A program made the translations under genes and the position numbers. Source: Morella rubra (Eukaryota; Streptophyta; Magnoliopsida; Fagales; Myricaceae). Taken from it: a stretch of 64,000 nucleotides of DNA. Within the stretch, counting starts at the first letter, position 1. Each line of letters starts with the position of its first letter. This document shows positions 1-11,954 of the stretch, in pieces. The notes under the pieces are model-generated. The model made no database searches. It was given only the letters and a program-made list of their open reading frames with translations, and had not been told where the DNA came from. Where the stretch lies: positions 3,908,953-3,972,952 of the forward strand of contig CM025850.1 in the NCBI GenBank assembly GCA_003952965.2. The letters are read 5' to 3'.

Positions 1-365
1 AGTCTAATTCATAATTAATAATCATTCATAATATTCTCTTATACTCTAGTTCATGGCATTGATGGTCAGTTTTTTTTACCATAAATCTGATAATAGTCAT
101 TGTATATTAATATTCTCTTAATTTTTGAACAATGTAAATGACCTGTAGCTGCCTCAGAACAGCAATGGAATTTGTAAGTCCATTTTCAATAGAAGTGACT
201 TTTCGTTCCGGCCTAAATTTGAAATCAAGAAAACTATTTAAAGCCTAACAAACAGTAAAAAGATAAAAGGGTAATTAAAATTTCTAGTCACAGGAAACAA
301 TTTATAAGAACGGAAATAAGTGACAAACATGTCACAATAATTATTTGTTTTTTCAGAAAATAGAA

Positions 366-620
366 GAAGAAAAAAAAAAGCCGCGCAAATCATGCCACAA
401 GCCCATAGCATAATCTCCCAAGATAGATGTATCACATATATAAAACGGCTATCCACACATATATACTTTAAATTCGGTGTGAAATAACCATCCCACTAAC
501 ATTCCAGCAACTCAATAAAAACCATAATTACTAATGTATTACATACTCCCAATAACTTTCTTACATTGCATGAGCACGTCACCTCTGAAAAATCTCTTTA
601 CAACAATGTCTTTAATATGT
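366..620. repeat. Remnant of the cystatin-like gene upstream region
   Basis: This stretch aligns by eye with 4976-5165 and 10661-10850. Shared blocks include CAAATCATGCCACAAGCCC, the ATAAAACGGCTATCCACACA block and the part around TGCATGAGCA(T/C)GTCACC. In the two tandem units this sequence lies just upstream of a broken cystatin-like first exon. The fragment is therefore the outermost piece of the same duplicated family. No coding part remains beside it. Confidence 0.7.
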
Positions 621-784
621 GTAAAGTGGATCAAGAACATTATTTTCATTTTAGTCTAACAATTTGACGAAAGATGCAAAATGTTTAAGATTGATAGTTA
701 GAGGGTGAAATATCTCGAAAGTAATAATTTATGATTCAAAGTGTAAAAACTATAGTAGTTCGAGTGTAAAAAAAGTGACTTTGT

Positions 785-1000
785 CCTTTCAAATTTTCAA
801 AACAATTTACAGCCTAAAACGAAAATCCTACAGTCCGTGTCTTGCGAATTATTTACAGCATAATTTTTACATTTAGATCTTTTTTAGGGGTGCCAATTCA
901 TTAAATTTTTAGAGAAATTATTTTTAGTCCATGGATTGTACTCTCTTTACTAATTGGTCGCTAAGTTTTAAAAATTCAAATTCCAATCGTCAGCCCCCCG
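785..1000. repeat. Dispersed non-coding repeat, copy 1
   Basis: Aligns by eye with 13850-14110: both contain a GAATTATTTA core, then a run around TTTTTAGAGAAAT, and an ACTAATTRGTC block followed by AAAAATTCAAATT. The copies are diverged and carry small indels. There is no coding potential; probably an old miniature transposon or untranslated remnant. Confidence 0.55.
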
Positions 1001-1313
1001 CGGGCACAGCAGCCAGCCGTCGTCGTCCAGCCAGCTCTGGGACCATATCTAAAATCTGCTTTTGTAAGTTCAGGTGGCTGGGAGCCTGGGAATAACTCTT
1101 TGAGCAATGGGGCGGTAGGAACTTGGCAAAAACCCACGGGAAATCAAACATGGAATGAAACAAGGAACTCAAGGTTCATGATCGAGGCTCATTTAGTTTC
1201 TTTTTCTGTTCTTCCGTATTTCTTTCAGGAATCCAGAATATATTGAACTTCATTTTGGAGCGGAGATTTTCTTTAATAGCACCTGCTGTTTTATTTCATG
1301 CCATTTAAGCTGA

Positions 1314-1341
1314 ACTCTCTCTCTCTCCTCTCTCTCTCTCC
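1314..1341. repeat. CT-rich microsatellite
   Basis: An interrupted run of CT dinucleotides. No gene is adjacent. Confidence 0.9.
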
Positions 1342-1619
1342 TACTGTATTGTTTCTTCTTCTGCAAACTTGTACAAAAATATAGCTAGTTTATTTTCTTA
1401 CCAAAGTAGTTCCTATGTCCAAAAGAGCTAAGTCTTAGAACATTCATTTCTAACAATAGGATACATTTTCATATTTTGGGGTCGTCTAATTATAGATTAT
1501 CTTCCTTGCAATCTCCAAAATTCTGAGTACATTGATATTTAAGCAATATGTCTGGACAGTATCCCTCAAGGCTTCGCATTTTTCTCCAACTGTATGTAGC
1601 TATCAGTAGAGGAGGAGGA

Positions 1620-1643
1620 GGGGGGGGGGGGGGGGGGGGGGGG
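1620..1643 (+). repeat. 24-base G homopolymer after GGA triplets
   Basis: An uninterrupted run of 24 G residues preceded by GAGGAGGAG and followed by CGG. It can form intramolecular G-quadruplexes and is prone to length change in replication and sequencing. The open frame read through its complement is a polyproline artefact. Confidence 0.9.
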
Positions 1644-2895
1644 CGGATGCTACAGCATACCCAACAAGGACAGGGGTTCAATTTTCCATGAAGAAAGGGC
1701 GGAACCATGTCATCTCAGTTCATCTCTTTACTATGGTGGGCAAGACATCTATTCCCAGTCCCCAAGTACCCATTTCTCTGGGTCATACACTGTAGTGAGT
1801 CTCTATCCTGTCACCATTGATACATATTTTGTACTATGATATTGTCATCTCGAGTAGTTGGTAAATTATAGGTAAAACTAATTATGGTCATATCTTTGTG
1901 ATGTATAATTAGTTCAAGGAATCTGGAGAAGATGATCCAAATGGAAACAACTCAAACAGCGCATCGCGAGGAAATTGGTGGCAAGGTAGCAATGTTGTGG
2001 ATGTTGTTTCTATCGTAAATCAATTGGTATACTTGGCTAATTTTCATTTTCTTTAGGTTCACTTTATTATTAGGACCTTGCTGTCATAGGCATAACAATT
2101 CTCCATCTGTGCTCAAGGTATGAAGATGGCAAAATAAGCCCTTTTCATGTTAATGCTCCACAAAGCTTTCTCAATTAGAATCCTCACATCTAATTTGCAT
2201 CCCTTCGAACTTCTTATAAACCATTTCTAACCGCTCTGTTTTGTATGCAGGAATTCATGGAGGTTTGGTACAAAGTATGGAAGATCTGCAGTATATATAA
2301 GAAACCCAATGTAGCCTAAAAACGAAAAAATGAGCAACCATAGTTGGACAATGTTTAAATGCTCTTTTAAGGCTTGTAATCGTGATAATGTATGGAGAAA
2401 AGGGCCTCAAGTTGTTCCATACATGTGTATATAAAAATGCTTGGCGTTTCAAGGCCTATTTTTTTTTCTCTCTTGCTTGCTATGATTGTCCATTGGAGAT
2501 AAATAAGGACAGGTCAGGTATGAGAATATCTTGTATTCCATCAAATTCACTGCAAGTACTGTTCTTACTTTGACAGCACTAAAATTAAACAAATGTTGCT
2601 CTTCTTAGGGAAGATAATTGCAGAAGAGTAAAAATTCACATAAAATATCAAGTTGCTGAAACAAAAATACCTAGCTGGGATTGAAAGCACAGAACTAAAA
2701 ATTCTGTCAAAATAACTAGGAAAGGTCGAGCTTGGCTTCTGCCCCCACTTTCATTACATGTCACATCTGCTATGGACTTCACCTTTCTCATCGTTGTGGC
2801 TCCAGGCTCGATCAAAAGCCTGCTTCTTTGAAACAGAGTTCTTCTTATTCCTTGGCTCTGCTAACTTTCAAAATGCTGCATTATCACAACCATTG

Positions 2896-3565
2896 TTAAG
2901 CTTTAGGAAGTCTCAAACCTCTTTCAGAATTTGTTATTAGGCTCATGCTACCGTTGGAATTGAATGGAGTCTGGCATTGACAGCAAATATTGTTGGATAT
3001 GCAAAGGAATAGTATCTTGTACGCGGAAGCCATCTTGTTGGCAGTGAACAACTTCAAACCTCTCTGCAAAGCAGCATGCCCTTTCTTCTCCCAGACTTCT
3101 CTGCCATCAATCCAAGCTCTATAGAGGGCGTCTTTCAATGAAGTAACCATTGGTGAAAATGTATAGCCTATTTCTGAGCTGACAATAACTGATCCCGTAA
3201 TGCTGGCCAGCCTCGTCGTCATTAGTGGCTTCCTTGAAAGCGATGCTTCTAACAAAGTAATATCCAACCCCTGAGCTCGAAGAGTTGGGTTTACAAAAAT
3301 ATCAATAGCATTGTAAAACATCTTCAGTTGAGTTTGATCCAGCGGCCCCAGAACCCGTACATTTTCCCCAAGATTTCTGTATCTTGCAGCCCAAGGACCA
3401 TCCCCAGCAACAAGAACAACACTGTTTCCCGAAACGTTTCATTTTCCTTAAACATCTGCCTCAGAGCTTCAAACATGAATGGGTATCCTTTGTCCCTTAC
3501 CAATCTCCCAGCCATTCCTAGAACCAATGACTTAGAATCTGGCGAGGAAGAAGAAGCACTGCGTG
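2896..3565 (-). pseudogene. Family-4 glycosyltransferase, 3' fragment with frameshift
   Basis: The reverse strand encodes the C-terminal half of a plant GT4 (glycosyl transferases group 1) protein. One frame (3324-3527) starts with VLGMAGRLVRDKG, the nucleotide-sugar-binding half of the Rossmann fold. A second frame (2896-3321) continues with DIFVNPTLRAQGLD, then LLEASLSRKPLM and TRLASITGSVIV, the region holding the conserved Glu of the family. Continuity breaks at about 3320-3430, where the reading frame shifts. The N-terminal acceptor domain is absent, and the sequence upstream of 3565 becomes unrelated. Unit 2 carries the same fragment with the same frameshift, so it was already dead when the block duplicated. 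Calling the family is safe; the substrate is not known. Confidence 0.85.
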
Positions 3566-3637
3566 CGGGTCTGAAAATTTTGAAAGTCGCAGATTAAATC
3601 ATTTTAATTTATGTGACGCGATCTGAGCTCTTAGATT

Positions 3638-4615
3638 TTGAAGACGCGATCCTGGCCGTTGGATTTTGGTGAGAAAGCTGCAGTAGCGGAGCTTATTTGC
3701 GGCACAACCTGGAACTGGCCAATTGGTGACTTCTGGAGAATGTTGGCTAATCAAACTCAAGCCACGTTTCACCCTTGGCCAAACAGAAGAGATAGGCTAA
3801 TATGGTCTCCAATTCCAGATGGTATGTTTTCGGTCTCTTCCGCCATTTGTTCTCTAGCACCATCTCACCGGAAGGTGGCTTGGTGCCGAATTCGCTGGGG
3901 AGCCAGCCATGCACCGAGGCTCTCTTTTATTTCCTGGCTAGCAATTAAAAAGTGGCTTTCTACTAGGACAGCCTTGGGGAACAGGGGAATTGATAATGAC
4001 TTGTGTTGTCTGTCGTGTGGAGGAGGGCCGGAGGATGTAGACCATTTGCTTTTTCAATGCTCCTTCTCTCACCGGATTTGGACTTGGACAGTGATCGGTA
4101 TTATTTTTCTTAAAATTTCAGGGTATAAAAATTTTTAGTAAAATAAATATTTTAAAATTTTTAATTTTTAATATATATATATATTTTATCTTTCATAAAT
4201 TTTAATATTTTAAATATTTAAAAAATTTTAAAAATATTCTTCAAAATTTTAAAAAAAAAACACACACCCATAGTGTCATTATTTTTTTTTTACTGGAGGG
4301 AAGTGGTCCAAATGGATGACAGCCAATATGAGAGCAAGGGCGCTACTTGCTAGGATTTTAAGACTCATGCCCACCACGGCAATATTTTTTTTTTTCTTGT
4401 CACTACGTCAATATATTATGTGTGGAGAGAACGTAACTCCAGAATTTTCAGAGGTAACTTTAGAAGGTATAATACGTAATTTTAATTACATTTGTACAGT
4501 ATACGGAGGATACAAATACTCATTTTGTCAGAGTTTTTTCTCTTGCTACCTGGACTAGACCCATCCTTTGTACAGTTCTTAGGGAATTAATACACTTTCC
4601 AATTACCCAAAAAAA
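3638..4615 (+). mobile_element. LINE 3'-end fragment (zinc-binding domain and tail)
   Basis: The plus strand encodes a reverse-transcriptase zinc-binding domain (zf-RVT): WSPIPDGMFSVSSAI at the start, a K-V-A-W-x-R-I-R-W block, then C-x2-C and H-x3-F-x-C spacing with HLLFQCSFSHRIW at the end. An AT-rich insert of about 190 bp (4110-4300) follows. After it the LINE tail resumes with a broken WRERNxRIF-like segment, ending at an A-run near 4605-4613 that I take as the poly(A) end. The endonuclease and RT domains are missing, so this is a 5'-truncated, dead copy. It was duplicated together with the rest of unit 1. Confidence 0.8.
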
Positions 4616-4663
4616 ACACATCTTTGCAAAGAGGTATAAAGGAAGGAAACGGAATGCACATAT

Positions 4664-4819
4664 GTCGAACTTCAAAACTTGAGTTATAAAAGAGGAATTC
4701 CTCCTCGGTCATCTCGTGCCCTCTTCATAAAAGTCGCAATCCTCTTCAGCCATTTGCTCCTCTTCAGAGCCGCTACCCTTTGCTTCTATTTGCTTCTCTT
4801 CCGGTTTAACCATATCCAT
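4664..4819 (-). pseudogene. Cystatin-like gene, broken first exon (unit 1)
   Basis: Homologous to the first exon of the intact gene at 13513-13668: it begins MDMVKPEEKQ, then G-S-G-S-E-E-E-Q-M-A and D-F-Y. Three defects are visible. A one-base frameshift after the DFY motif puts a TGA in frame. The splice donor has changed from GTATGT to ATATGT. Exons 2 and 3, carrying the cystatin fold, are absent, because the neighbouring sequence is the LINE poly(A) end. It cannot make a cystatin domain. Confidence 0.85.
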
Positions 4820-6277
4820 GATTCTCCAAACAACCGGCCAACAACGAGAGCAACGAGAAGACGAACCATAATCCCTATTAACTCGCACAAGCAAGCATAA
4901 AACAAGCCTAATGCATGGTATCTCTTTTTTTATCCCCCGTCCATAATTATTTGGTATATCAAAAAATATCAAAAAAAAAAAAACCTCGCAAATCATGCCA
5001 CAAGCCCTCAGCATAATCTAATAAGATAGATGTACCATATATATAAAACGGCTATCCACACATATCCACAATTACTACTTGTTCCATTCCAATTATGTAT
5101 TACATATTCCCCAATAACCTTCTTAAATTGCATGAGCATGTCACCCCTGAAGAATCTCTTCTCTTCACAATCTCTTCACGGTACTCGACCTGAAAGTAAC
5201 AAAGAAAAATGTCACCGCCCCTAAAATACATACAAAAGAACCCACCCACGCAGCAGCAATAGGTCCATGTTAAAAGGCCATGAAAAAGAAAATATTCTCA
5301 ACTCAATTAAAATATATGATTCTCTCAGACCATGTTTTTCATTGTCCCCCTCACAAAATTTGTCCTTCATGGTCCAACTTAAAATTTGCCTGTCAGACTA
5401 CAGATCTTCTCTCGGTGCTGGCATATTACAGAATCAGAGAAAGTAAAGAAAGACTTGTGTGTGATGTCTCTGTCTAAATGAATCTTTTGGAGTAAGGGCC
5501 CAAATTCATGGGATCTTGACAATAGTATATATATATGCCACACCCAATAGCCACAGAATTTGCCAAATTTTCGTAAGACTTATGCAAATTGATTTATAAA
5601 TCCTACTGAAGTATTAAGCAGTGGATTATCCAGCAGAACGCAAGCTCAGGACCCCAAATGAAAAACCACTAACAGTACGTGGAAAACCCAATGACAAGCA
5701 CAACCACTGCGTAAATACTTCAAAAGGATAAGCAAATCAATTTATGTTAATTACTAGTAACAACAAACAAAAAAGTCTACAACAGAGAAGTAAATTTAAG
5801 CTGCTTTGATTTGAGAAACGTCTTAAAGCATTGTCTATAATCAAGAACTTAGCGCTCAAAAGAATTAAAGGAACCTCGTAATCAAGAACTTTGCATGTGT
5901 GAGACTTGGTCCGACAAAAAAAGGTGCCGAGTGTAGTTATCTTAGGAGAGAGATTTTGTGCATGAAATATTTCATAAATAGATAGCCTCAAGAAGGGAGC
6001 AAAGGACAATTGTTTACAAGAAACAAATATTCACGTATAGAGATCATTGGCGAATGAAAGGCAGGACAAAAGGAGCAGACTTGACAGAGAGTCAAAAAAA
6101 CCCATTACAGCAAAGTATTCTTGCATCCTCTCACATTTACTACCAACTATGGCTTTGGGCATAATGACAACAACTATATAACAAGCACTTATAACAAAAC
6201 ATTACCATCATCTCAGCAACTCAAATCACACTTGCATATCATGAAATAGACATACTAACCATTTCAATGGTGCCTTT

Positions 6278-6420
6278 TAGGGCTGTTCAGTGCCACCGGA
6301 AAAATCCGGTGGCACCGACACCGGTACCGGCACCGGCACCGGGTTGCCGGTATCCGGCTTCACCGGTGCCGGTGCCGGTTTAATATTTTAGGAAAAACTG
6401 GTGGTATTCCCGGTTCCCGG
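6278..6420. mobile_element. hAT-like transposon end, GC-rich, truncated
   Basis: Begins TAGGGCTGTTCAGTGCC, resembling hAT termini elsewhere in this window (TAGGGCTGCAAATG, CAGGGCTGCAAG). It continues with many CCGGCA/CCGGTA units and a perfect 10-bp hairpin at 6290-6315 (arms GTGCCACCGG and CCGGTGGCAC, 6-base loop). The octamer before it, GTGCCTTT, is the exact point where tandem units 1 and 2 stop matching. No matching far end followed by the same octamer is found, so the element is truncated or rearranged. Confidence 0.6.
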
Positions 6421-8342
6421 GTTATTTGCGGTGCCACAACCTTGGATGTCTATGCTGTTGGTGAAGGTTAAAAACTCTGATTTACCCAATGTTGTTTCGG
6501 GGTGTAGCCTAATATCAAATGCTAATATTTTTAAAGGGATAAACACTTTATGATGATAAATTTTGGGCGTCAAAAAATTAATTTTTGTTAAGATCGGAGA
6601 AAGTTTTTAACTGAAGGTGTATAATGTCTAAAATTTTTAATGTTTGTGTACAATGTGACAAAAGTGATCGGTCAAGATTTTAATTTTGCATCAGTTTCTG
6701 TTTTTTCTTAGGCTATTCTGATAGACAATAGAAATACATTGTTTATTTTCCTCAAGTGAGAGATTCTTCATCACATGCTGTAAAAGTTCAGAGAAAGGAA
6801 GAACAGCGGAGAAGAAGAGGGAGCAATTAAATAAACTTCACATGTATTTAGTAGTGATTACATTACATCTTGTCTGTTTATATGGACTCACTGTATAACT
6901 AATTAGGTAACAGCCTCTCTAACAAGGATATAAAGCATGAAGGTTTGGTAGGGATTATATATCAAGGTTGATGGCATGTCTGTTGACACGCCAGTAAGTG
7001 TTCGAACGGCACGTACGTTATATACATAACCGACATTATCAAGGGCTTAACGAGCACCTTACACGTCATAAAAGCCATTACTCTACATAACCAACGGATC
7101 AACGATCTTAAACTTAATACGAGATCGTACGAACGTGTTTCCAAATATGGAGCATGTGAGATGTCCTTACGGCTGTAATCGCATAAAAGGCGTGTCTAAA
7201 TCTTTTCCTCTTTCCGCAGACTTTCGGGGTTAGAAATATCCAGAGCGGAAAAACCGTTTCCACTTTTTCATTTTGGATCAATCCAGTCTATTACTATGTC
7301 TACCATTTGATTAAAGAAAAGAGTTAGCAAACTAGAGTTGTTCAAACGACAATTATGGTAGCATTGCTCATTTTAATGAAATTTTTAATATGTATGGTCT
7401 AAAAAATTTCAGAGTATTATTGATATTGATTGAAGAGTTATATTAAATCTGATTGATTCATTAATTTTTTCCTAAATTTAAGAGTCTCCAATTCAAAATT
7501 TTATTTAATAGTATATTTAAAGAAAATTTAATATTAAGGTCTGAGCATATTGATTGAAGATGCCTATTAAATTAAATCTCTTCGATTAAAGAAACATTAA
7601 CTTTTCAAATTTTTTTGGTATTTATAAAGTTTCCGTTCAATCCTACAAAATTTTCTTATTTAAATATATTAATTGTAATTAATTCAAAGAAACCCTATAC
7701 ATTACAATTTAATGGCTTTTCTCTTAAACTTTTTAACACAATATTTGTGTCAAATACCAACAATATAGTAATATTATCTCTATTATGTTTTTTACAATTT
7801 TTTATTGAAGCTTCTCAACTCTTATCTTTTCTCACTAAAGTCATACCTTTATTATTCTAAATTTTTTACTTTAATTTTATTTTAAGTTGTATTTGTTTTA
7901 GTTATCATATTTGTAATGTAGTTTTATTTTACTGTTTTATAAAAATTTATTGACAATAATGTAAGGGTTAAAAAGTTTTTTACAATTAAAACTAATAAAA
8001 TCGTAGGACGTAAAGATTAAATAGATAGTATATTATCAATTAAAAAAATATATTAACAAATCTATATAAAAATTGCTTTAATACTTTTGATAATTTTTAT
8101 TAATATTTTATTTTTAAAATATATTTTATAAAGAGTTTGGCTTAAGGCCTCAATTATGTTAGAGCCACCCCTGCTTCGGAGAGCAGACCAGAATCACATG
8201 ATGTTCGTCTCGATCTCCGACAGGACACGTCGCCACCCTTTGTTTGAATCTACGACATTTTCAAGTAAAGTAAAATAGAAGAGAAGTGGTCGACTAATTG
8301 CAAACCCTTTACTTCTTTTTTCTGAGTTCCGAGTGACTACCG
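6421..8342. other. AT-rich non-coding spacer between the tandem units
   Basis: No gene is supported over this 1.9 kb. It is very AT-rich from about 7300 to 8150. The sequence at 8110-8171, read on the minus strand, begins CAGGGGTGGCTCTAACATAA. This looks like the end of a hAT element of the zf-TTF transposase group. That suggests the AT-rich part is the body of a non-autonomous element, but I do not find its other end. Confidence 0.45.
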
Positions 8343-8554
8343 AATTCACTGAAAGTACCGTTCTTACTTTGACAGCACAGATTTAAAAATTCTGCCAAAA
8401 TAACTAGGAAAGGTCGAGCTTGGCTTCTGCCCCAACTTTCATTACATGTCACATCTGCTATGGACTTCACCTTTCTCATCGTTGTGGCTCTAGGCTCGAT
8501 CAAAAGCCTCTGCTTCTTTGAAACAGAGTTCTTATTCCTTGGCTCTGCTAACTT

Positions 8555-9250
8555 TCAAAATGCTGCATTATCACAACCATAGTTAAGCTTTAGAAGTCTC
8601 AAACCTCTTTCAGAATTTGTTATTAGGCTCATGCTACCGTTGGAATTGAATGGAGTCTGGCATTGACAGCAAATATTGTTGGATATGCAAAGGAATAGTA
8701 TCTTGTACGCGGAAGCCATCTTGTTGGCAGTGAACAACTTCAAACCTCTCTGCAAAGCAGCATGCCCTTTCTTCTCCCAGACTTCTCTGCCATCAATCCA
8801 AGCTCTATAGAGGGCGTCTTTCAATGAAGTAACCGTTGGTGAAAATGTATAGCCTATTTCTGAGCTGACAATAACTGATCCCGTAATGCTGGCCAGCCTC
8901 GTCGTCATTAGTGGCTTCCTTGAAAGCGATGCTTCTAACAAAGTAATATCCAACCCCTGAGCTCGAAGAGTTGGGTTTACAAAAATATCAATAGCATTGT
9001 AAAACATCTTCAGTTGAGTTTGATCCAGCGGCCCCAGAACCCGTACATTTTCCCCAAGATTTCTGTATCTTGCAGCCCAAGGACCATCCCCAGCAACAAG
9101 AACAACACTGTTTCCCGAAACGTTTCATTTTCCTTAAACATCTGCCTCAGAGCTTCAAACATGAATGGGTATCCTTTGTCCCTTACCAATCTCCCAGCCA
9201 TTCCTAGAACCAATGACTTAGAATCTGGCGAGGAAGAAGAAGCACTGCGT
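8555..9250 (-). pseudogene. Family-4 glycosyltransferase fragment, second copy
   Basis: Same content as the fragment at 2896-3565: VLGMAGRLVRDKG in one frame (9010-9213) and the NPTLRAQGLD to TRLASITGSV block in another (8555-9007), separated by the same frameshift. One substitution (PTV for PMV) distinguishes it in the region after YTFS, and its 3' frame runs slightly longer. Sharing the lesion shows that decay preceded duplication. Confidence 0.85.
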
Positions 9251-9319
9251 GCGGGTCTGAAAATTTTGAAAGTCGCAGATTAAATCATTTTAATTTATGT
9301 GACGCGATCTGAGCTCTTA

Positions 9320-10300
9320 GATTTTGAAGACGCGATCCTGGCCGTTGGATTTTGGTGAGAAAGCTGCAGTAGCGGAGCTTATTTGCGGCACAACCTGGAA
9401 CTGGCCAATTGGTACTTCTGGAGAATGTTGGCTAATCAAACTCAAGCCACGTTTCACCCTTGGCCAAACAGAAGAGATAGGCTAATATGGTCTCCAATTC
9501 CAGATGGTATGTTTTCGGTCTCTTCCGCCATTTGTTCTCTAGCACCATCTCACCGGAAGGTGGCTTGGTGCCGAATTCGCTGGGGAGCCAGCCATGCACC
9601 GAGGCTCTCTTTTATTTCCTGGCTAGCAATTAAAAAGTGGCTTTCTACTAGGACAGCCTTGGGGAACAGGGAATTGATAATGACTTGTGTTGTCTGTCGT
9701 GTGGAGGAGGCCGGAGGATGTAGACCATTTGCTTTTTCAATGCTCCTTCTCTCACCGGATTTGGACTTGGACAGTGATCGGTATTATTTTTCTTAAAATT
9801 TCAGGGTATAAAAATTTTAGTAAAATAAATATTTTAAAATTTTTAATTTTTAATTTATATATATATATATTTTATCTTTCATAAATTTTAATATTTTAAA
9901 TATTTAAAAATTTAAAAATATTCTTCAAAATTTAAAAAAAAAAAACACACACCCATAGTGTCATTATTTTTTTTTTACTGGAGGGAAGTGGTCCAAATGG
10001 ATGACAGCCAACATGAGAGCAAGGGCACTACTTGCTAGGATTTTAAGACTCATGCCCACCACGGCAATATTTTTTTTTTTCTTGTCACTACGTCAATATA
10101 TTATGTGTGGAGAGAACGTAACTCCAGAATTTTCAGAGGTAACTTTAGAAGGTATAATACGTAATTTTAATTACATTTGTACAGTATACGGAGGATACAA
10201 ATACTCATTTTGTCAGAGTTTTTTCTCTTGCTACCTGGACTAGACCCATCCTTTGTACAGTTCTTAGGGAATTAATACACTTTCCAATTACCCAAAAAAA
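9320..10300 (+). mobile_element. LINE 3'-end fragment, second copy
   Basis: Duplicate of 3638-4615, with the zf-RVT segment now split into two frames (9383-9796 and 9687-9884). The split comes from single-base losses near 9413 and in the GGG run that encodes the Gly-rich part after the C-x2-C motif. It has the same AT-rich insert and the same A-run at the end (near 10290-10298). Confidence 0.8.
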
Positions 10301-10348
10301 ACACATCTTTGCAAAGAGGTATAAAGGAAGGAAACGGAATGCACATAT

Positions 10349-10504
10349 GTCGAACTTCAAAACTTGAGTTATAAAAGAGGAATTCCTCCTCGGTCATCTC
10401 GTGCCCCCTTCATAAAAGTCGCAATCCTCTTCAGCCATTTGCTCCTCTTCAGAGCCGCTACCCTTTGCTTCTATTTGCTTCTCTTCCGGTTTAACCATAT
10501 CCAT
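10349..10504 (-). pseudogene. Cystatin-like gene, broken first exon (unit 2)
   Basis: Duplicate of 4664-4819 with the same frameshift after the DFY motif and the same lost splice donor. Only one residue differs (EGG for EEG before the lesion). There are no downstream cystatin exons. Confidence 0.85.
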
Positions 10505-11954
10505 GATTCTCCAAACAACCGGCCAACAACGAGAGCAACGAGAAGACGAACCATAATCCCTATTAACTCGCACAAGCAAGCATAAAACAAGCCTAATGCA
10601 TGGTATCTCTTTTTTTATCCCCCGTCCATAATTATTTGGTATATCAAAAAATATCAAAAAAAAAAAAACCTCGCAAATCATGCCACAAGCCCTCAGCATA
10701 ATCTAATAAGATAGATGTACCATATATATAAAACGGCTATCCACACATATCCACAATTACTACTTGTTCCATTCCAATTATGTATTACATATTCCCCAAT
10801 AACCTTCTTAAATTGCATGAGCATGTCACCCCTGAAGAATCTCTTCTCTTCACAATCTCTTCACGGTACTCGACCTGAAAGTAACAAAGAAAAATGTCAC
10901 CGCCCCTAAAATACATACAAAAGAACCCACCCACGCAGCAGCAATAGGTCCATGTTAAAAGGCCATGAAAAAGAAAATATTCTCAACTCAATTAAAATAT
11001 ATGATTCTCTCAGACCATGTTTTTCATTGTCCCCCTCACAAAATTTGTCCTTCATGGTCCAACTTAAAATTTGCCTGTCAGACTACAGATCTTCTCTCGG
11101 TGCTGGCATATTACAGAATCAGAGAAAGTAAAGAAAGACTTGTGTGTGATGTCTCTGTCTAAATGAATCTTTTGGAGTAAGGGCCCAAATTCATGGGATC
11201 TTGACAATAGTATATATATATGCCACACCCAATAGCCACAGAATTTGCCAAATTTTCGTAAGACTTATGCAAATTGATTTATAAATCCTACTGAAGTATT
11301 AAGCAGTGGATTATCCAGCAGAACGCAAGCTCAGGACCCCAAATGAAAAACCACTAACAGTACGTGGAAAACCCAATGACAAGCACAACCACTGCGTAAA
11401 TACTTCAAAAGGATAAGCAAATCAATTTATGTTAATTACTAGTAACAACAAACAAAAAAGTCTACAACAGAGAAGTAAATTTAAGCTGCTTTGATTTGAG
11501 AAACGTCTTAAAGCATTGTCTATAATCAAGAACTTAGCGCTCAAAAGAATTAAAGGAACCTCGTAATCAAGAACTTTGCATGTGTGAGACTTGGTCCGAC
11601 AAAAAAAGGTGCCGAGTGTAGTTATCTTAGGAGAGAGATTTTGTGCATGAAATATTTCATAAATAGATAGCCTCAAGAAGGGAGCAAAGGACAATTGTTT
11701 ACAAGAAACAAATATTCACGTATAGAGATCATTGGCGAATGAAAGGCAGGACAAAAGGAGCAGACTTGACAGAGAGTCAAAAAAACCCATTACAGCAAAG
11801 TATTCTTGCATCCTCTCACATTTACTACCAACTATGGCTTTGGGCATAATGACAACAACTATATAACAAGCACTTATAACAAAACATTACCATCATCTCA
11901 GCAACTCAAATCACACTTGCATATCATCATACTAACCATTTCAATGGTGCCTTT

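Larger units (their letters stand above)
1..2543. other. Intergenic, repeat-derived; no gene seen
   Basis: I find no supported coding region here. The stretch holds a remnant related to the upstream region of the cystatin-like genes (366-620), a dispersed non-coding repeat (785-1000, related to 13850-14110), a CT-rich microsatellite and a 24-base G run. Short open frames are not shared with any related copy and show no recognisable domain. Confidence 0.6.
2544..6277 (+). repeat. Direct segmental duplication, unit 1
   Basis: This 3.7-kb block recurs at 8343-11954 with an offset of about 5685 bp over most of its length and very few differences. Both copies begin at AATTCACTG(C/A)AAGTAC and end at the octamer GTGCCTTT. 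Unit 1 carries about 118 bp near its start (between 2580 and 2697) that unit 2 lacks. Each unit holds the same three decayed pieces in the same order: a glycosyltransferase fragment (minus), a LINE 3' end (plus) and a cystatin-like first exon (minus). The high identity of non-coding sequence indicates a recent duplication. Confidence 0.92.
8343..11954 (+). repeat. Direct segmental duplication, unit 2
   Basis: Second copy of the block at 2544-6277. Offset is steady at 5685-5686 bp after the early 118-bp deletion. Differences from unit 1 are small: a one-base loss near 9413, small A/T-run changes around 9830-9950, and a short gap near 11928. At its right end the sequence continues past the octamer GTGCCTTT into GCCAAAACC. 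Unit 2 therefore keeps the original junction that is interrupted in unit 1. Confidence 0.92.

Noticed and set aside
1490-1708. Minus-strand frame with a polyproline run
   Set aside because: The prolines come from the 24-base G homopolymer; no domain and no homologous copy.
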